Origin: Campylobacter concisus | GTDB taxonomy: Bacteria; Campylobacterota; Campylobacteria; Campylobacterales; Campylobacteraceae | DNA length: 64,000 nt | Direction: 5' to 3' | Assembly: GCF_015230015.1 (NCBI RefSeq) | Contig: NZ_JAAKZC010000001.1 | Coordinates: 186,001-250,000 of the forward strand | In this document: piece by piece, positions 51,713 through 61,235 of the stretch | How positions within the stretch are numbered: position 1 is the first letter of the stretch | Layout of the letters: every line of letters begins with the position of its first letter | Notes under the pieces: model-generated | Databases searched by the model: none | The model's input: the letters and a program-made list of their open reading frames with translations, nothing else | What the model was told of the DNA's origin: nothing | Translations under genes and position numbers: made by a program

Positions 51713-54700
51713 AATTGATTTCGTCGCTAAAGTCTGCTAGGCTAAGGCGTTTTAGCTGGCGGTAGCGTCTTTGCGCGTCGGCCTTATTTTTAGCTAGTAG
51801 CTCGTCTGCGTGCTCAGGGTTGGTTTTCTTAAGCGAGTTGTAGCGAACTTCATTTAGCAAAAACTCTTCATAAAGCGACCAGTCTGGCTCTTTTGAGGTG
51901 ATTTTAAGCGGATTTTGCCCCTCTTTTAAGAGGCGCGGATCGTATAGGTATGTCGGCCAGTATCCGCATTTTGTAGCGAGCTCGCCTTGGCCGCCTGACT
52001 GCGACAAGCCGCCTTTGATGCCGTGAGCGATGCACGGAGAGTAGGCGATGATGAGGCTTGGGCCGTCATAGGCTTCGGCTGCTGCGATCGCTTTTATCAC
52101 GTTTGCTTGGCTCGCGTTTGAGTTGATCTGCGCTACGAAAATATTGCCGTAAGTCATAGCGATGTAGCCAAGGTCCTTTTTCTGAGCTGGCTTGCCGCTA
52201 GCTGTAAATTGTGCTATCGAGCCTGCGCGGCTTGATTTTGAGCTTTGGCCGCCGGTGTTTGAATAAACTTCGGTGTCAAGCACTAGCACATTTACGTTCT
52301 CGCCGCTTGCTAGCACATGGTCAAGTCCGCCAAAGCCGATGTCATACGCCCAGCCGTCGCCGCCGATGATCCATTGTGACTTTTTGACGAGGAATTTCTT
52401 AAGCTCTAAAATTTCTTTAACGCCCGGCGCGCTTAAATTTTGCTCTAAAATAGGCAATAAATTTTTCGTGATCTCTTGCGTTTTAACGCCATCATTTTTG
52501 AAATTTATCCAGTCGTTGTAAAGCGCTGAAAGTGCGTTTGGCACGCTGTCTATGTTGTTTCTCATTATGTCTTCGATGCGGTGGCGCATGGTCTCTATCG
52601 CTACGTTCATACCCATGCCAAACTCAGCGTTATCTTCAAATAGCGAGTTTGCCCACGCAACGCCCTTGCCTTCGTCATTTGTAGTGTACGGAGTAGATGG
52701 GGCAGAGCCGCCATAGATCGAGCTACAACCAGTTGCGTTTGCCACGATCATGCGCTCGCCAAAGAGCCTTGTAATGAGCGTGATATACGGAGTTTCGCCA
52801 CATCCCGGGCAAGCTCCGTGGAATTCAAAGAGTGGCTTAGCAAAGCCAACGCCCTTAACGCTCTCTTTGTTCATGAGATCGTCTTTGTAGGCTACTTTTT
52901 TAAATAGATAATCAGCATTTTCTTGCTCGTTTTTGCCTAGCTCTTCTTCAAGTGGCACCATGACGAGCGATTTTTCTTTGCTTGGGCAGTTTTGGGCGCA
53001 CAGCTCGCAGCCGGTGCAGTCTAGCGGGCTTACTTGGATCTTGTATTTTAGTCCCTTAACCTCTTTGCCTTTTGCTTCTAGGACGTGATCTTGCACGCTT
53101 TGTGGGGCTGCGTTAAGCTCGTTTTCATCGATCAAAAATGGCCTGATTACAGCGTGCGGGCAGACAAATGCGCACTGGTTGCACTGGATGCAGTTTTGCT
53201 CGATCCATTTTGGCACCATTACGCCAACACCGCGCTTCTCGTAAGCCGTCGTGCCAGCTTCAAAGTGGCCGTCCTCGTAGCCTATGAAGGCTGAGACTGG
53301 CAGGCTGTCACCGCGAGCCGCGTTTATCGGTTTTACGACGTTTTCGATGAAGTTGTTGCCGATATATTTTTCATCTTTTTGCTCATCATCTGCTAAATTT
53401 GCCCACGCAGGATCGACTGGCACCTTGATAAGACCATTTGCGCCGACGTCGATAGCGTTGTAGTTCATTTGCACGATCGCTTCGCCTTTTTTAGCGTAGG
53501 CTTTGTGTGCGTACTCTTTCATATATTTTTGCGCATCTTCAAATGGTATGATGTCAGCAAGCTTGAAAAATGCCGACTGCATAATGGTATTTGTGCGGTT
53601 TTTAAGGCCGATATCGTGCGCTAGCTTTGTTGCGTTTATGATGTAGAAATTTATATTTTTGCTAGCTAAAATTTTCTTAACTTTATTTGGCAGCTTCGCT
53701 ATGGTCTGCTCTGTGTCCCAGATAGAGTTTAGCAAGAATGTGCCATTTTCTCTTATGCCATCAATGACATCGTAAATTTCAAGATATGCAGCGACCGAGC
53801 AAGCCACAAAGTGCGGGTTTGAGACGAGATAGGTCGAGCGGATCGGCTTTTTGCCAAAGCGAAGGTGTGAGCGTGTGTAACCGCCTGATTTTTTACTATC
53901 GTAGGCAAAATATGCCTGCGCGTAAAGGTCGGTTTTATCGCCGATGATCTTTATCGAGTTTTTGTTTGCGCCCACGGTGCCGTCAGCGCCAAGACCGTAA
54001 AATAAGCACTCTTTAACGCTCTCATCACTTAGTGAAATTTTCTCTCCAGTTGGCAGCGACGTAAAAGTCACGTCATCGACGATACCCACTGTAAAGCCAT
54101 CTTTTGGCTCGCTTTGGTTTAAATTTTCAAATACAGCTAGCATTTGCGCAGGATCGACGTCTTTTGAGCTTAGGCCGTATCTGCCGCCAACTATGATTGG
54201 AGCGTCCTTTTGGCCGTAAAACGCTGCTTTTATATCAAGATATAGTGGCTCGCCAAGGCTGCCAGGCTCTTTTGTGCGGTCAAGGACGGCTATTTTTTTC
54301 ACGCTCTTTGGCATCACGTCAAAGAGATATTTTGTGCTAAATGGGCGGTACAAATGCACCTTGATGATGCCCACCTTTTCGCCTTTTGCATTTAGATAAT
54401 CCACGACCTCTTCAAGAGTTTGCGTAACTGAGCCCATGGCTACAATGACACGTGTCGCTTCTGGGTCGCCATAGTAGTTAAACGGCTTGTAGTCACGGCC
54501 AGTGATCTTTGAAATTTCGGCTAGATACTCTGCTACGATATCTGGCACCGCGTCGTAAAAGCGGTTGCTTAGCTCTCTTGTTTGAAAGTAGATATCGTCA
54601 TTTTGCGCTGTGCCTCTTGTTTTTGGGCTCTCTGGGCTTAGCGCATTGTCTCTAAATTTCTGTAGCGCCTCTCTATCAAGTAGTCTATCAAAGTGCGCGT

Positions 54701-55262
54701 AGTCAAGCACCTCGACTTTTTGAATTTCATGGCTCGTTCTAAAGCCGTCAAAGAAGTGTAAAAACGGCACTCTGCCTTTTATCGCCGCCAGGTGCGCCAC
54801 GCCAGCGATATCCATCACCTCTTGCACTGAGCCGCTTGCTAGCATAGCAAAGCCGGTTTGACGACAGGCATAGATATCTTGGTGGTCGCCAAATATTGAA
54901 AGAGCCTGCGCTGCTAGAGAGCGAGCTGAGACGTGGATGACGCCGGGGAGGAGCTGGCCTGCTATTTTATACATATTTGGAATTTTTAAAAGTAGGCCTT
55001 GAGAAGCTGTGTAGGTCGTAGTTAGCGCACCAACTTGTAGCGAGCCATGCACCGTGCCAGCTGCGCCGCCTTCGCTTTGCATCTCGACTACTTTTACTGG
55101 CATACCGAATAAATTTTTCTTGCCCTGCGCTGCCCAAAGGTCAGTGTAGTCAGCCATAGGTGAGCTAGGAGTGATAGGGTAAATTCCAGCTACCTCAGTA
55201 AATGCGTATGATGCGTAAGCTGCGGCCTCGTTTCCGTCCATAGTTTTCATTATTTTTGACAT
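51711..55262 (-). CDS. nifJ: Pyruvate:flavodoxin/ferredoxin oxidoreductase (single-chain)
   Basis: This enzyme oxidatively decarboxylates pyruvate to acetyl-CoA and reduces flavodoxin or ferredoxin. All domains are in one 1,183-residue chain: the N-terminal pyrimidine-binding domain (YPITPSSPMADYTDLWAAQG), the gamma domain, the ferredoxin domain with CNQCAFVCPHAVIRP and CTGCELCAQNCPS, and the TPP-binding domain with HGACPGCGETPYI and GGDGWAYDIGFGGLDHV. It is equivalent to Cj1476c. A TATAAT box precedes it and no other gene is in the operon. Confidence 0.96.
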   Translation of the reverse strand: MSKIMKTMDGNEAAAYASYAFTEVAGIYPITPSSPMADYTDLWAAQGKKNLFGMPVKVVEMQSEGGAAGTVHGSLQVGALTTTYTASQGLLLKIPNMYKIAGQLLPGVIHVSARSLAAQALSIFGDHQDIYACRQTGFAMLASGSVQEVMDIAGVAHLAAIKGRVPFLHFFDGFRTSHEIQKVEVLDYAHFDRLLDREALQKFRDNALSPESPKTRGTAQNDDIYFQTRELSNRFYDAVPDIVAEYLAEISKITGRDYKPFNYYGDPEATRVIVAMGSVTQTLEEVVDYLNAKGEKVGIIKVHLYRPFSTKYLFDVMPKSVKKIAVLDRTKEPGSLGEPLYLDIKAAFYGQKDAPIIVGGRYGLSSKDVDPAQMLAVFENLNQSEPKDGFTVGIVDDVTFTSLPTGEKISLSDESVKECLFYGLGADGTVGANKNSIKIIGDKTDLYAQAYFAYDSKKSGGYTRSHLRFGKKPIRSTYLVSNPHFVACSVAAYLEIYDVIDGIRENGTFLLNSIWDTEQTIAKLPNKVKKILASKNINFYIINATKLAHDIGLKNRTNTIMQSAFFKLADIIPFEDAQKYMKEYAHKAYAKKGEAIVQMNYNAIDVGANGLIKVPVDPAWANLADDEQKDEKYIGNNFIENVVKPINAARGDSLPVSAFIGYEDGHFEAGTTAYEKRGVGVMVPKWIEQNCIQCNQCAFVCPHAVIRPFLIDENELNAAPQSVQDHVLEAKGKEVKGLKYKIQVSPLDCTGCELCAQNCPSKEKSLVMVPLEEELGKNEQENADYLFKKVAYKDDLMNKESVKGVGFAKPLFEFHGACPGCGETPYITLITRLFGERMIVANATGCSSIYGGSAPSTPYTTNDEGKGVAWANSLFEDNAEFGMGMNVAIETMRHRIEDIMRNNIDSVPNALSALYNDWINFKNDGVKTQEITKNLLPILEQNLSAPGVKEILELKKFLVKKSQWIIGGDGWAYDIGFGGLDHVLASGENVNVLVLDTEVYSNTGGQSSKSSRAGSIAQFTASGKPAQKKDLGYIAMTYGNIFVAQINSNASQANVIKAIAAAEAYDGPSLIIAYSPCIAHGIKGGLSQSGGQGELATKCGYWPTYLYDPRLLKEGQNPLKITSKEPDWSLYEEFLLNEVRYNSLKKTNPEHADELLAKNKADAQRRYRQLKRLSLADFSDEIN

Positions 55263-55296
55263 ATTTCCGCCTTAAAATTATCTTAAAAATGGCTTT

Positions 55297-55302
55297 ATTA
55301 TA
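55297..55302 (-). promoter_or_regulatory. Likely -10 box of the pyruvate oxidoreductase gene
   Basis: TATAAT lies 34 bases upstream of the ATG, on the minus strand. AAGGCGGA serves as ribosome site. Confidence 0.6.
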
Positions 55303-55418
55303 AGGAAATAATCCAAAATTTGTCATTAATCTCTATCATTAAAAAATTAAAATTTATAAATAACTAAGATGTAAGTCAAATTTTAATATTGTAGGGGCAA
55401 AGTAAAAAGGATGAAATT

Positions 55419-56585
55419 TTGATAAATATTCATAAAATAGCCTATCTAAGGGTTATAGCGCTAGCTTTTGCAGCTTTTATATTTAACACAACTGAGTTCG
55501 TGCCGGTGCCACTTTTAAGCGATATAGCAAAGGATTTTGGCATGAGCACGGCTGATACGGGGCTCATCATCACGATATATGCGTGGAGCGTGACGATACT
55601 TTCGTTACCTTTTATGTTGCTAACTGCAAATTTAGAGCGAAGGTCGCTACTTTTAAAGGTTTTTATCATTTTTGTCGCTTCTCACGCACTTTGCGCTGTT
55701 GCTTGGAATTTCACGGTTTTAGTCATAGCTCGCGTGCTAGTAGCAATCTCACACGCCATATTTTGGTCGATCACCGCCTCGCTTGCTGTTAGGGTAGCAC
55801 CTATCAATAAAAGCTCGCAAGCCCTTGGACTGCTAGCTCTTGGCACATCTATGGCGATGATACTTGGCTTGCCATTTGGCAGGATTTTAGGTGATAGCTT
55901 GGGCTGGCGTGTCACATTTGGGCTGATAGGGGTCTTTGCTGTGGGAGTTGGCGCTTGGCTATATAAAATTTTGCCACTTTTGCCTAGCAAAAACTCAGGC
56001 TCGCTAAAAAGCTTGCCAGAGTTAGCAAGAAATGGCTTTTTGATGGTGATATTTTTGCTAACTACTATCGTTATCAGCGCGCATTTTAGCACCTATAGCT
56101 ACATCGAGCCGTTTGCTAAAGATATAAGTGGCTTTGATGGTAAATTTATCACTATATTTTTGCTTTTATTTGGTGTAGCTGGCATCGTAGCAAGCGTGCT
56201 TTTCTCTAAATTTTATAAGCTCATACCAAATGCTTTTTTGGCTCTTTCTATCACGTTCATATTAGCTTGCTTGCTGGCGTTAAATTTGATCGCTACAAAC
56301 GAGAGTTTGATGCTTGCGCTTGCCTTTATCTGGGGGCTTGGCATAGCTGGGATAAATATGAGCTTTCAGATAAAGGTGCTAAGCTTAGCCTCAAACGCCA
56401 CGGACGCTGCGATGGCGATATACTCAGCTATTTATAACATCGGCATAGGAGCTGGCGCGCTCATCGGACATCAGACGATAGTCCGCCTTGGCGAGCAAAA
56501 TATCGGCAACGTTGGCAGCCTTTTTGCAGTGGCTGGGCTTGTTATCTTTCTCGTTGCGACGGTTAAATTTAAATCGGCTAAGTAA
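55419..56585 (+). CDS. SotB-type major facilitator efflux transporter
   Basis: This 388-residue, 12-helix MFS protein closely follows the SotB pattern: FNTTEFVPVPLLSDIAKDFG (22-41), IYAWSVTILSLPFMLLTANL, ISHAIFWSITASLAVRVAP and GLPFGRILGDSLGWRVTFG. SotB homologues export sugars such as arabinose or IPTG; the natural substrate here is unknown. The start is TTG at 55419 with AAAGGA at optimal spacing; the nearby ATG is out of frame. It is monocistronic. Confidence 0.85.
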   Translation: MINIHKIAYLRVIALAFAAFIFNTTEFVPVPLLSDIAKDFGMSTADTGLIITIYAWSVTILSLPFMLLTANLERRSLLLKVFIIFVASHALCAVAWNFTVLVIARVLVAISHAIFWSITASLAVRVAPINKSSQALGLLALGTSMAMILGLPFGRILGDSLGWRVTFGLIGVFAVGVGAWLYKILPLLPSKNSGSLKSLPELARNGFLMVIFLLTTIVISAHFSTYSYIEPFAKDISGFDGKFITIFLLLFGVAGIVASVLFSKFYKLIPNAFLALSITFILACLLALNLIATNESLMLALAFIWGLGIAGINMSFQIKVLSLASNATDAAMAIYSAIYNIGIGAGALIGHQTIVRLGEQNIGNVGSLFAVAGLVIFLVATVKFKSAK

Positions 56586-56636
56586 ATTTAGCCTTTTTTA
56601 AAAAACCAAAAACGTTACAAATTTCTACAAATAAGT

Positions 56637-56693
56637 GATAATAAATATCATAACTAAGAATAATTTTAGCTAAGCTTTTTTATAATCGTTATC
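56637..56693. promoter_or_regulatory. Two Fur-box-like sites before the DUF2325 gene
   Basis: GATAAT...ATCAT at 56637-56655 matches about 13 of 19 Fur consensus positions, and TATAATCGTTATC at 56681-56693 matches 11 of 13 of the core. The second also contains a TATAAT promoter box 37 bases before the ATG. Confidence 0.5.
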
Positions 56694-56722
56694 AGAAAAC
56701 GAATAAAATTTAGGAGCTTATT

Positions 56723-57034
56723 ATGTCAGTTTTAGTTATCGGAGCAGATGAGATCACGCCTATTAAGGCAGTTTTGCATGATTTGGGAGCTGAGAAGATA
56801 GAGCACTGGGACGCTAGAAATGAAAACCGCGTAAATCGCAAGCCGATCCCACAAGACACTGAGTGCGTGGTGATGCTCACTAGCTTTTTAAACCACAACA
56901 CGATGAAGACCATTAAAACTCAAGCAAAAAAGAGAAATATCCCTATCGTTTGTGCGAAAAGAAGCGTTAGTTGCGTATTTTGCGAGTATTGTAAGGTCTT
57001 TGGCCTAGATAAGGAATTTGGATGCAAAGAATAA
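56723..57034 (+). CDS. DUF2325 protein
   Basis: This 103-residue protein fits DUF2325: MSVLVIGADEITPIKAVLHD opening, a Rossmann-like strand/helix pattern, MLTSFLNHNTMKTIKTQAKK and the basic-cysteine end KRSVSCVFCEYCKVFG. A three-cysteine cluster (CVFCEYC) and a final cysteine may bind metal. It matches the small gene upstream of fldA in C. jejuni (Cj1384c). GGAG precedes the ATG. The next gene begins 3 bases later. Confidence 0.82.
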   Translation: MSVLVIGADEITPIKAVLHDLGAEKIEHWDARNENRVNRKPIPQDTECVVMLTSFLNHNTMKTIKTQAKKRNIPIVCAKRSVSCVFCEYCKVFGLDKEFGCKE

Positions 57035-57037
57035 TCG

Positions 57038-57751
57038 ATGAAGTTCGGGTTTTTATCAGATATTGGCGAAATAACTCCAAGTATTTTTGCAAAGCTTGAC
57101 AAGCTTTCACATGCGAAAATTTTCATCGCACTTTATAATGTTGGCGTTGAGGGCGAGCTAAAGATCCCGCTTTCTTACGCTAAATTTCTAAATTTCAAAG
57201 ATATTTTTGAGGCTAGGATAAATTTCTTACTGCGTGAAAAATTTTTAAATTTCAAACCAGTTGATAGCTTTTGCATACCTTCAAACATCATCATAAATGG
57301 TTACTTAAAAGACGATCTCTCAAAGATCAAATTTATAGCAAAAGAGCCAAAAATGGCCGCTGCAAAGATGATAAAAATGCTCTATGCAAGCGGTAAATTT
57401 GAGCTTTGTATCGACGCAGCGCAGATGTTTTGTCAATTTGTTTATGATAAAATACGCCTCCGCCATCAGGACAAAGAGGTTGTGCTAAATGGCGGCGTCA
57501 TCTCGGTCAAAAAAGATGGCAAAAATTTGCTCAGCGTCATGCCAAGCTTTAAAAAAGTGAGCTTTGATGATATGAGAAATTTAAACGACGACATCGACGC
57601 AGCCGTTTGTGCCTTGCAAAGAGAGTGCGAGATGGTCTATATCGTCTGCCCTAGAAATGAGGAATTTAGGCGGCACGTTGAGGTTAGGCACTGCTTTGCA
57701 AGAGGGTGCATAAAGCTCGTGCCTTATACGATTATTAGTAAAATTTTTTAA
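57038..57751 (+). CDS. Conserved Campylobacter protein upstream of flavodoxin
   Basis: This 237-residue soluble protein occurs in the same place as Cj1383c in C. jejuni. It starts MKFGFLSDIGEITPSIFAKL and resembles a Rossmann-like fold in the first 60 residues. Eight or so cysteines are spread through the second half (LCIDAAQMFCQF, AVCALQRECEMVYIVC, RHCFARGCIK), many for such a protein. Function is unknown; the fixed linkage to fldA suggests a role in electron transfer or oxidative defence. Confidence 0.8.
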   Translation: MKFGFLSDIGEITPSIFAKLDKLSHAKIFIALYNVGVEGELKIPLSYAKFLNFKDIFEARINFLLREKFLNFKPVDSFCIPSNIIINGYLKDDLSKIKFIAKEPKMAAAKMIKMLYASGKFELCIDAAQMFCQFVYDKIRLRHQDKEVVLNGGVISVKKDGKNLLSVMPSFKKVSFDDMRNLNDDIDAAVCALQRECEMVYIVCPRNEEFRRHVEVRHCFARGCIKLVPYTIISKIF

Positions 57752-57762
57752 AAAGGATAAAA

Positions 57763-58254
57763 ATGATAGGTATAGTTTTTGGAAGCAGCATGGGAAATAC
57801 CGAAGATGCAGCAAAACTTATAAGTGAGGGTCTAGGCCTTGAAAACGAGCTTTTAAACGTCTCTGACGTGGATGCAGCGAAGCTAAATAGCTTTGATAAG
57901 CTCATCCTTGGCACATCGACCTGGGGCAGCGGCGACCTGCAAGATGACTGGGACGCATTTGACTTTAAATCGTTAAATTTAAACGGCAAAACGGTCGCTG
58001 TTTTTGGTATGGGCGATAGCCAAAGCTACTCAGACGAGTACTGCAACGGTATGGCAAAGCTCTATGACGAGGTCGTAAAAGCTGGTGCAAAAGTAGTGGG
58101 CGAGGTTAGCACCGATGGATATACATTTGATGGCTCTGATGCCGTAAGAAATGGTAAATTTGTAGGTCTAGCGCTTGATGCTGATAACCAGAGCGACAAA
58201 ACTGAGGGTAGAATTTCAGCTTGGATCGAGCAGATAAAACCATACTTTGCGTAG
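57763..58254 (+). CDS. fldA: Flavodoxin FldA
   Basis: This long-chain flavodoxin has 163 residues. The FMN phosphate loop GSSMGNTED (7-15), the STWGSGDLQDDWD loop around 57-69 and FGMGDSQSYSDEYCNG near 90-105 are typical. It carries electrons from pyruvate oxidoreductase; in C. jejuni it is the reported donor to complex I. AAAGGA precedes the ATG. It is third in an operon with the two genes above and ends at a bidirectional hairpin. Confidence 0.95.
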   Translation: MIGIVFGSSMGNTEDAAKLISEGLGLENELLNVSDVDAAKLNSFDKLILGTSTWGSGDLQDDWDAFDFKSLNLNGKTVAVFGMGDSQSYSDEYCNGMAKLYDEVVKAGAKVVGEVSTDGYTFDGSDAVRNGKFVGLALDADNQSDKTEGRISAWIEQIKPYFA

Positions 58255-58256
58255 TT

Positions 58257-58283
58257 AATTTAGCTAGATCTTCTAGCTAAATT
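58257..58283. terminator. Bidirectional terminator between fldA and the ABC importer
   Basis: AATTTAGCTAG and CTAGCTAAATT form a perfect 11-bp stem around ATCTT. It touches the last bases before the convergent ATPase gene stop. Confidence 0.8.
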
Positions 58284-59020
58284 TATATATCCATAGCCGA
58301 GATGAAGCTTTTTATCCTCTCATTTTGGCTGTTAAAAAACTCATCTACCAAGCCATCAAAGGCGATCACACCTTTATCTAAAAACAAAATTCTATCAGCT
58401 ATCTTTCTAGCAAAATTCATATTATGAGTGACGATGATCATAGACTTTTTCTCTTTTGCAAGAGATAAGATGACCTTTAAAACTTCAGCCTCAAGCTCTG
58501 GATCAAGCGCACTTGTAGGCTCGTCAAGTAGCAAAAAGTATGGATTTACAGCTAGGGCTCTAGCGATGGCCACGCGCTGTGCTTGTCCGCCTGAGAGCCT
58601 GTTTGGATAGGTATCTTCTTTGTGGCTAAGCCCCACTTTAGCTAAAAGCTCTTTTGCCTCTTTTATCGCCTCGTTTTTATCCTTTTTTTGAACGTAGATC
58701 GGAGCTTCAGTGACATTTTGAAGCGCTGTTAGGTGCAGGAAGAGGTTGAAACTTTGAAAGACCATGCCCGTTTTTTTACGAATTTCTAAAAGCTCTTTTG
58801 AGCTTAGCTTCTCTTTAAAATTTACACTCCTATCATCTACCTCTAAAGTACCACTTTCTGGGATCTCAAGTAAATTTATACACCTAAGAAGCGTTGATTT
58901 GCCACAACCAGATGAGCCAACTATCACGGTTGTTTGCCCCTCTTTAAAGCTTGTATTTATATTATCTAGCACCAAATGATCGCCGTAAGATTTGCTTATA
59001 TTTTTAAAATTTATAGCCAT
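58283..59020 (-). CDS. Polar amino-acid ABC transporter, ATP-binding subunit
   Basis: This 245-residue ATPase of the GlnQ/ArtP group has Walker A GSSGCGKST (about 35-43), Q-loop GMVFQSFNLFLHLTALQNV, signature LSGGQAQRVAIARAL and Walker B FLLLDEPTSALDPE, all complete. Its start overlaps the permease stop by one base (TAATG), so the subunits are made in balance. It is last in a five-gene operon. Confidence 0.94.
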   Translation of the reverse strand: MAINFKNISKSYGDHLVLDNINTSFKEGQTTVIVGSSGCGKSTLLRCINLLEIPESGTLEVDDRSVNFKEKLSSKELLEIRKKTGMVFQSFNLFLHLTALQNVTEAPIYVQKKDKNEAIKEAKELLAKVGLSHKEDTYPNRLSGGQAQRVAIARALAVNPYFLLLDEPTSALDPELEAEVLKVILSLAKEKKSMIIVTHNMNFARKIADRILFLDKGVIAFDGLVDEFFNSQNERIKSFISAMDI

Positions 59021-59688
59021 TAGACATACCTTGAGACAGCTTTTTCAAGCCTTGATTGAAGATAGGTTAAAAGTGTGCAAACCACTAGATAGATGAGTGC
59101 TGCTAGGATGTAGAGGATGAGTGGCTCAAAGGTCCTTGCTGCGATCCTTTGAGCGACCATAAACATATCTACCATCGTTATAGAAGCTGCTAGTGAAGTG
59201 TCTTTAACAAGGCCTATAAATGTGTTTGAAAGCGGAGGGAGTGAGATCCTCACTGCTTGAGGTGCAATGATGCGTTTTAAAATTTGATAGTGCGTCATGC
59301 CAAGCGATGTGGCTGCCTCCCACTGACCTTTTGGTACAGAAAGTATGGCAGCCCTTACAGACTCAGACGCATAAGCGCCCACGTTTAGGCTAAATGCGAT
59401 AGTCGCCGCACTCCAAGTATCAAGCATGACGCCGATGCTAGGAAGTCCGTAAAATACGATGAAAAGCTGCACAAGAAGCGGCGTGCCACGAAATATCCAA
59501 ACATAGGTGGCAAATATAAATTTTAAAATTTTTATATTTGAAAGCCTTGCTACTGCTGTGATAATGGCGATGACAAGCCCTAGCGAAAACGAGAGCAAAG
59601 TAAGTGGGATCGTCACTTTTAAAAGTGCGATGATCATCGGTAGCGTCGAGCTTGAAACAAGCTCGATCACTCTATCTAAATTTTCCAT
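59020..59688 (-). CDS. Polar amino-acid ABC transporter, permease
   Basis: This 222-residue permease of the HisM/GlnP type has about five helices. IVFYGLPSIGVML, AYASESVRAAILSVPKGQWE and the EAA loop EAATSLGMTHYQILKRIIAP are the signatures. The membrane part is presumably a homodimer since only one permease gene is present. It lies 23 bases after the third binding-protein gene. Confidence 0.93.
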   Translation of the reverse strand: MENLDRVIELVSSSTLPMIIALLKVTIPLTLLSFSLGLVIAIITAVARLSNIKILKFIFATYVWIFRGTPLLVQLFIVFYGLPSIGVMLDTWSAATIAFSLNVGAYASESVRAAILSVPKGQWEAATSLGMTHYQILKRIIAPQAVRISLPPLSNTFIGLVKDTSLAASITMVDMFMVAQRIAARTFEPLILYILAALIYLVVCTLLTYLQSRLEKAVSRYV

Positions 59689-59711
59689 TTTTGCCTTGTT
59701 GGTTTATAAAT

Positions 59712-60473
59712 TTATTTTGAGACGTCTTTGCCAAAGTAGCTTTTTGAGATGGCTTCTAGTTTGCCTTCTTTTGAAAGTTCAGTTAAAGCATTTGAAATTT
59801 GCTCTGCAAGTTCGGCGTTGTCTTTCTTAACAGCTGCTACTGTGTAGTCTTTCTCGTCAAGTGAGGCAGCTATCTTCACAGGTGCGTTTGGACGCTCTTT
59901 TATAAAGTCGTAAAATACGATGTTATCTCTTACAACAGCATCTACACGTCTTGATATAAGAAGCTCCATACTTTTAGCAAAACTATCTGTTACGACGTGT
60001 TCAGCACCGTATTTTACAGCGACTTTCGCCCAGTTACTAGTCGCTGAGTCGGCATCTTTTTTACCTTTTAGATCAGCAAAACTTTTTATATCGTTATTGT
60101 CTTTTCTAGTGATGATAGCGCCAAATGTCACAGTATAAGGCACTGAAAAAGCATATTTTTTCTTTCTCTCATCAGTTATGCTAACTTGATTAAACACAAC
60201 GTCTGCCTTGCCAGCGTCAAATGCAGCTAGCATCGCGTCCCATGGAGCTGTTAGAAACTCAACTTTTAAATTTAGCTTTTGCGCTACTGCTCTTGCGATA
60301 TCTACGTCGTATCCCACTAACTCATTTTTGTCATTATAAAATGTAAAAGGAGCGTAAGTGCCTTCTGTTGCTACTGTTAGCACGCCATCTTTTATAGTTT
60401 TTGCTTGCAAATTTAGAGCCATTGCAAGCACTGCTACTATTTTTAATAAATTTGTAAATTTCATTTTGATCAT
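59712..60473 (-). CDS. Amino-acid ABC transporter binding protein, copy 3
   Basis: This 253-residue periplasmic binding protein has a signal peptide (FTNLLKIVAVLAMALNLQAK). Family-3 motifs GYDVDIARAVAQKLNLKVEF and TDERKKKYAFSVPYT hold the ligand-contact arginine. ATG 60473 follows directly on the stop of copy 2; ATG 60464 gives a signal peptide better matching the paralogues. It differs most from the others in the ligand-facing IITRKDNND and RRVDAVVRDN regions. Confidence 0.92.
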   Translation of the reverse strand: MIKMKFTNLLKIVAVLAMALNLQAKTIKDGVLTVATEGTYAPFTFYNDKNELVGYDVDIARAVAQKLNLKVEFLTAPWDAMLAAFDAGKADVVFNQVSITDERKKKYAFSVPYTVTFGAIITRKDNNDIKSFADLKGKKDADSATSNWAKVAVKYGAEHVVTDSFAKSMELLISRRVDAVVRDNIVFYDFIKERPNAPVKIAASLDEKDYTVAAVKKDNAELAEQISNALTELSKEGKLEAISKSYFGKDVSK

Positions 60474-61226
60474 TTATTTTGAAATATCTTTTCCAAAATA
60501 TTTCATTGAAATTTCGCTTATCTTGCCCTCGGCTTTTAGCTCATCAAGCGCTTTGTTTATCGCTTCTAGTAGCTCGGTATTGCCTTTTTTAAGAAGTGCA
60601 GCTGTTGGCATCGGCTCGTTACTAGTGTATGCGATCTTTAGCGGTGCATTTGGGCGTTGTTTGATGTAGTCAAAAAATGTGACATTGTCATTTATCGTAT
60701 CGTCAGCTCTTTTTGAGATGATAAGCTCCACGCCTTTGCTAAAGCCATCAGCTACAACCACTGTTGCGCCGTTTTTCTCGGCTATCGCTGCCCAGTTGCT
60801 AGTTGCAGAGTGCACGCTTTTTTTGCCCTTTAGATCAGCAAAACTTTTGATGTCGTTATTGTCTTTATGCACGACTATTACAGGATATGGCATGGTGTAA
60901 GGCACGCTCATGTCATACTTTTTCTTTCTATCTTCGTTTATGCTAACTTGATTAAACACCACGTCAGCCTTGCCAGCGTCAAATGCTGCAAGCATCGCGT
61001 CCCAAGGAGCTGTTAGAAAGTCGATCTTTAAATTTAGCTTCTTTGCTACAGCTCTTGCGATATCTACGTCATAGCCTACTAGCTCGCCCTTTTCATCATA
61101 AAATGAATAAGGCGAGTAAGTGCCTTCAGTTGCAACTATAAGCTCGCCTTTTTTGATAGTTGAAGCATTTAAATTTAAAGCTAAAAAAGCACCTGCGATA
61201 AAGCCAAAAATGGGCTTAAAATTCAT
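60474..61226 (-). CDS. Amino-acid ABC transporter binding protein, copy 2
   Basis: This 250-residue paralogue shares long identical blocks with copy 3, such as LTAPWDAMLAAFDAGKADVV and HKDNNDIKSFADLKGKK (the latter shared with copy 1). Signal peptide MNFKPIFGFIAGAFLALNLN. Near 170 it has FSKGVELIISKRADDTINDN, where copy 3 reads RRVDAVVRDN. It lies 9 bases after copy 1. The ligand is unknown; cysteine/cystine or other small amino acids are handled by the related Campylobacter proteins. Confidence 0.92.
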   Translation of the reverse strand: MNFKPIFGFIAGAFLALNLNASTIKKGELIVATEGTYSPYSFYDEKGELVGYDVDIARAVAKKLNLKIDFLTAPWDAMLAAFDAGKADVVFNQVSINEDRKKKYDMSVPYTMPYPVIVVHKDNNDIKSFADLKGKKSVHSATSNWAAIAEKNGATVVVADGFSKGVELIISKRADDTINDNVTFFDYIKQRPNAPLKIAYTSNEPMPTAALLKKGNTELLEAINKALDELKAEGKISEISMKYFGKDISK

Positions 61227-61235
61227 TAATTCTCC

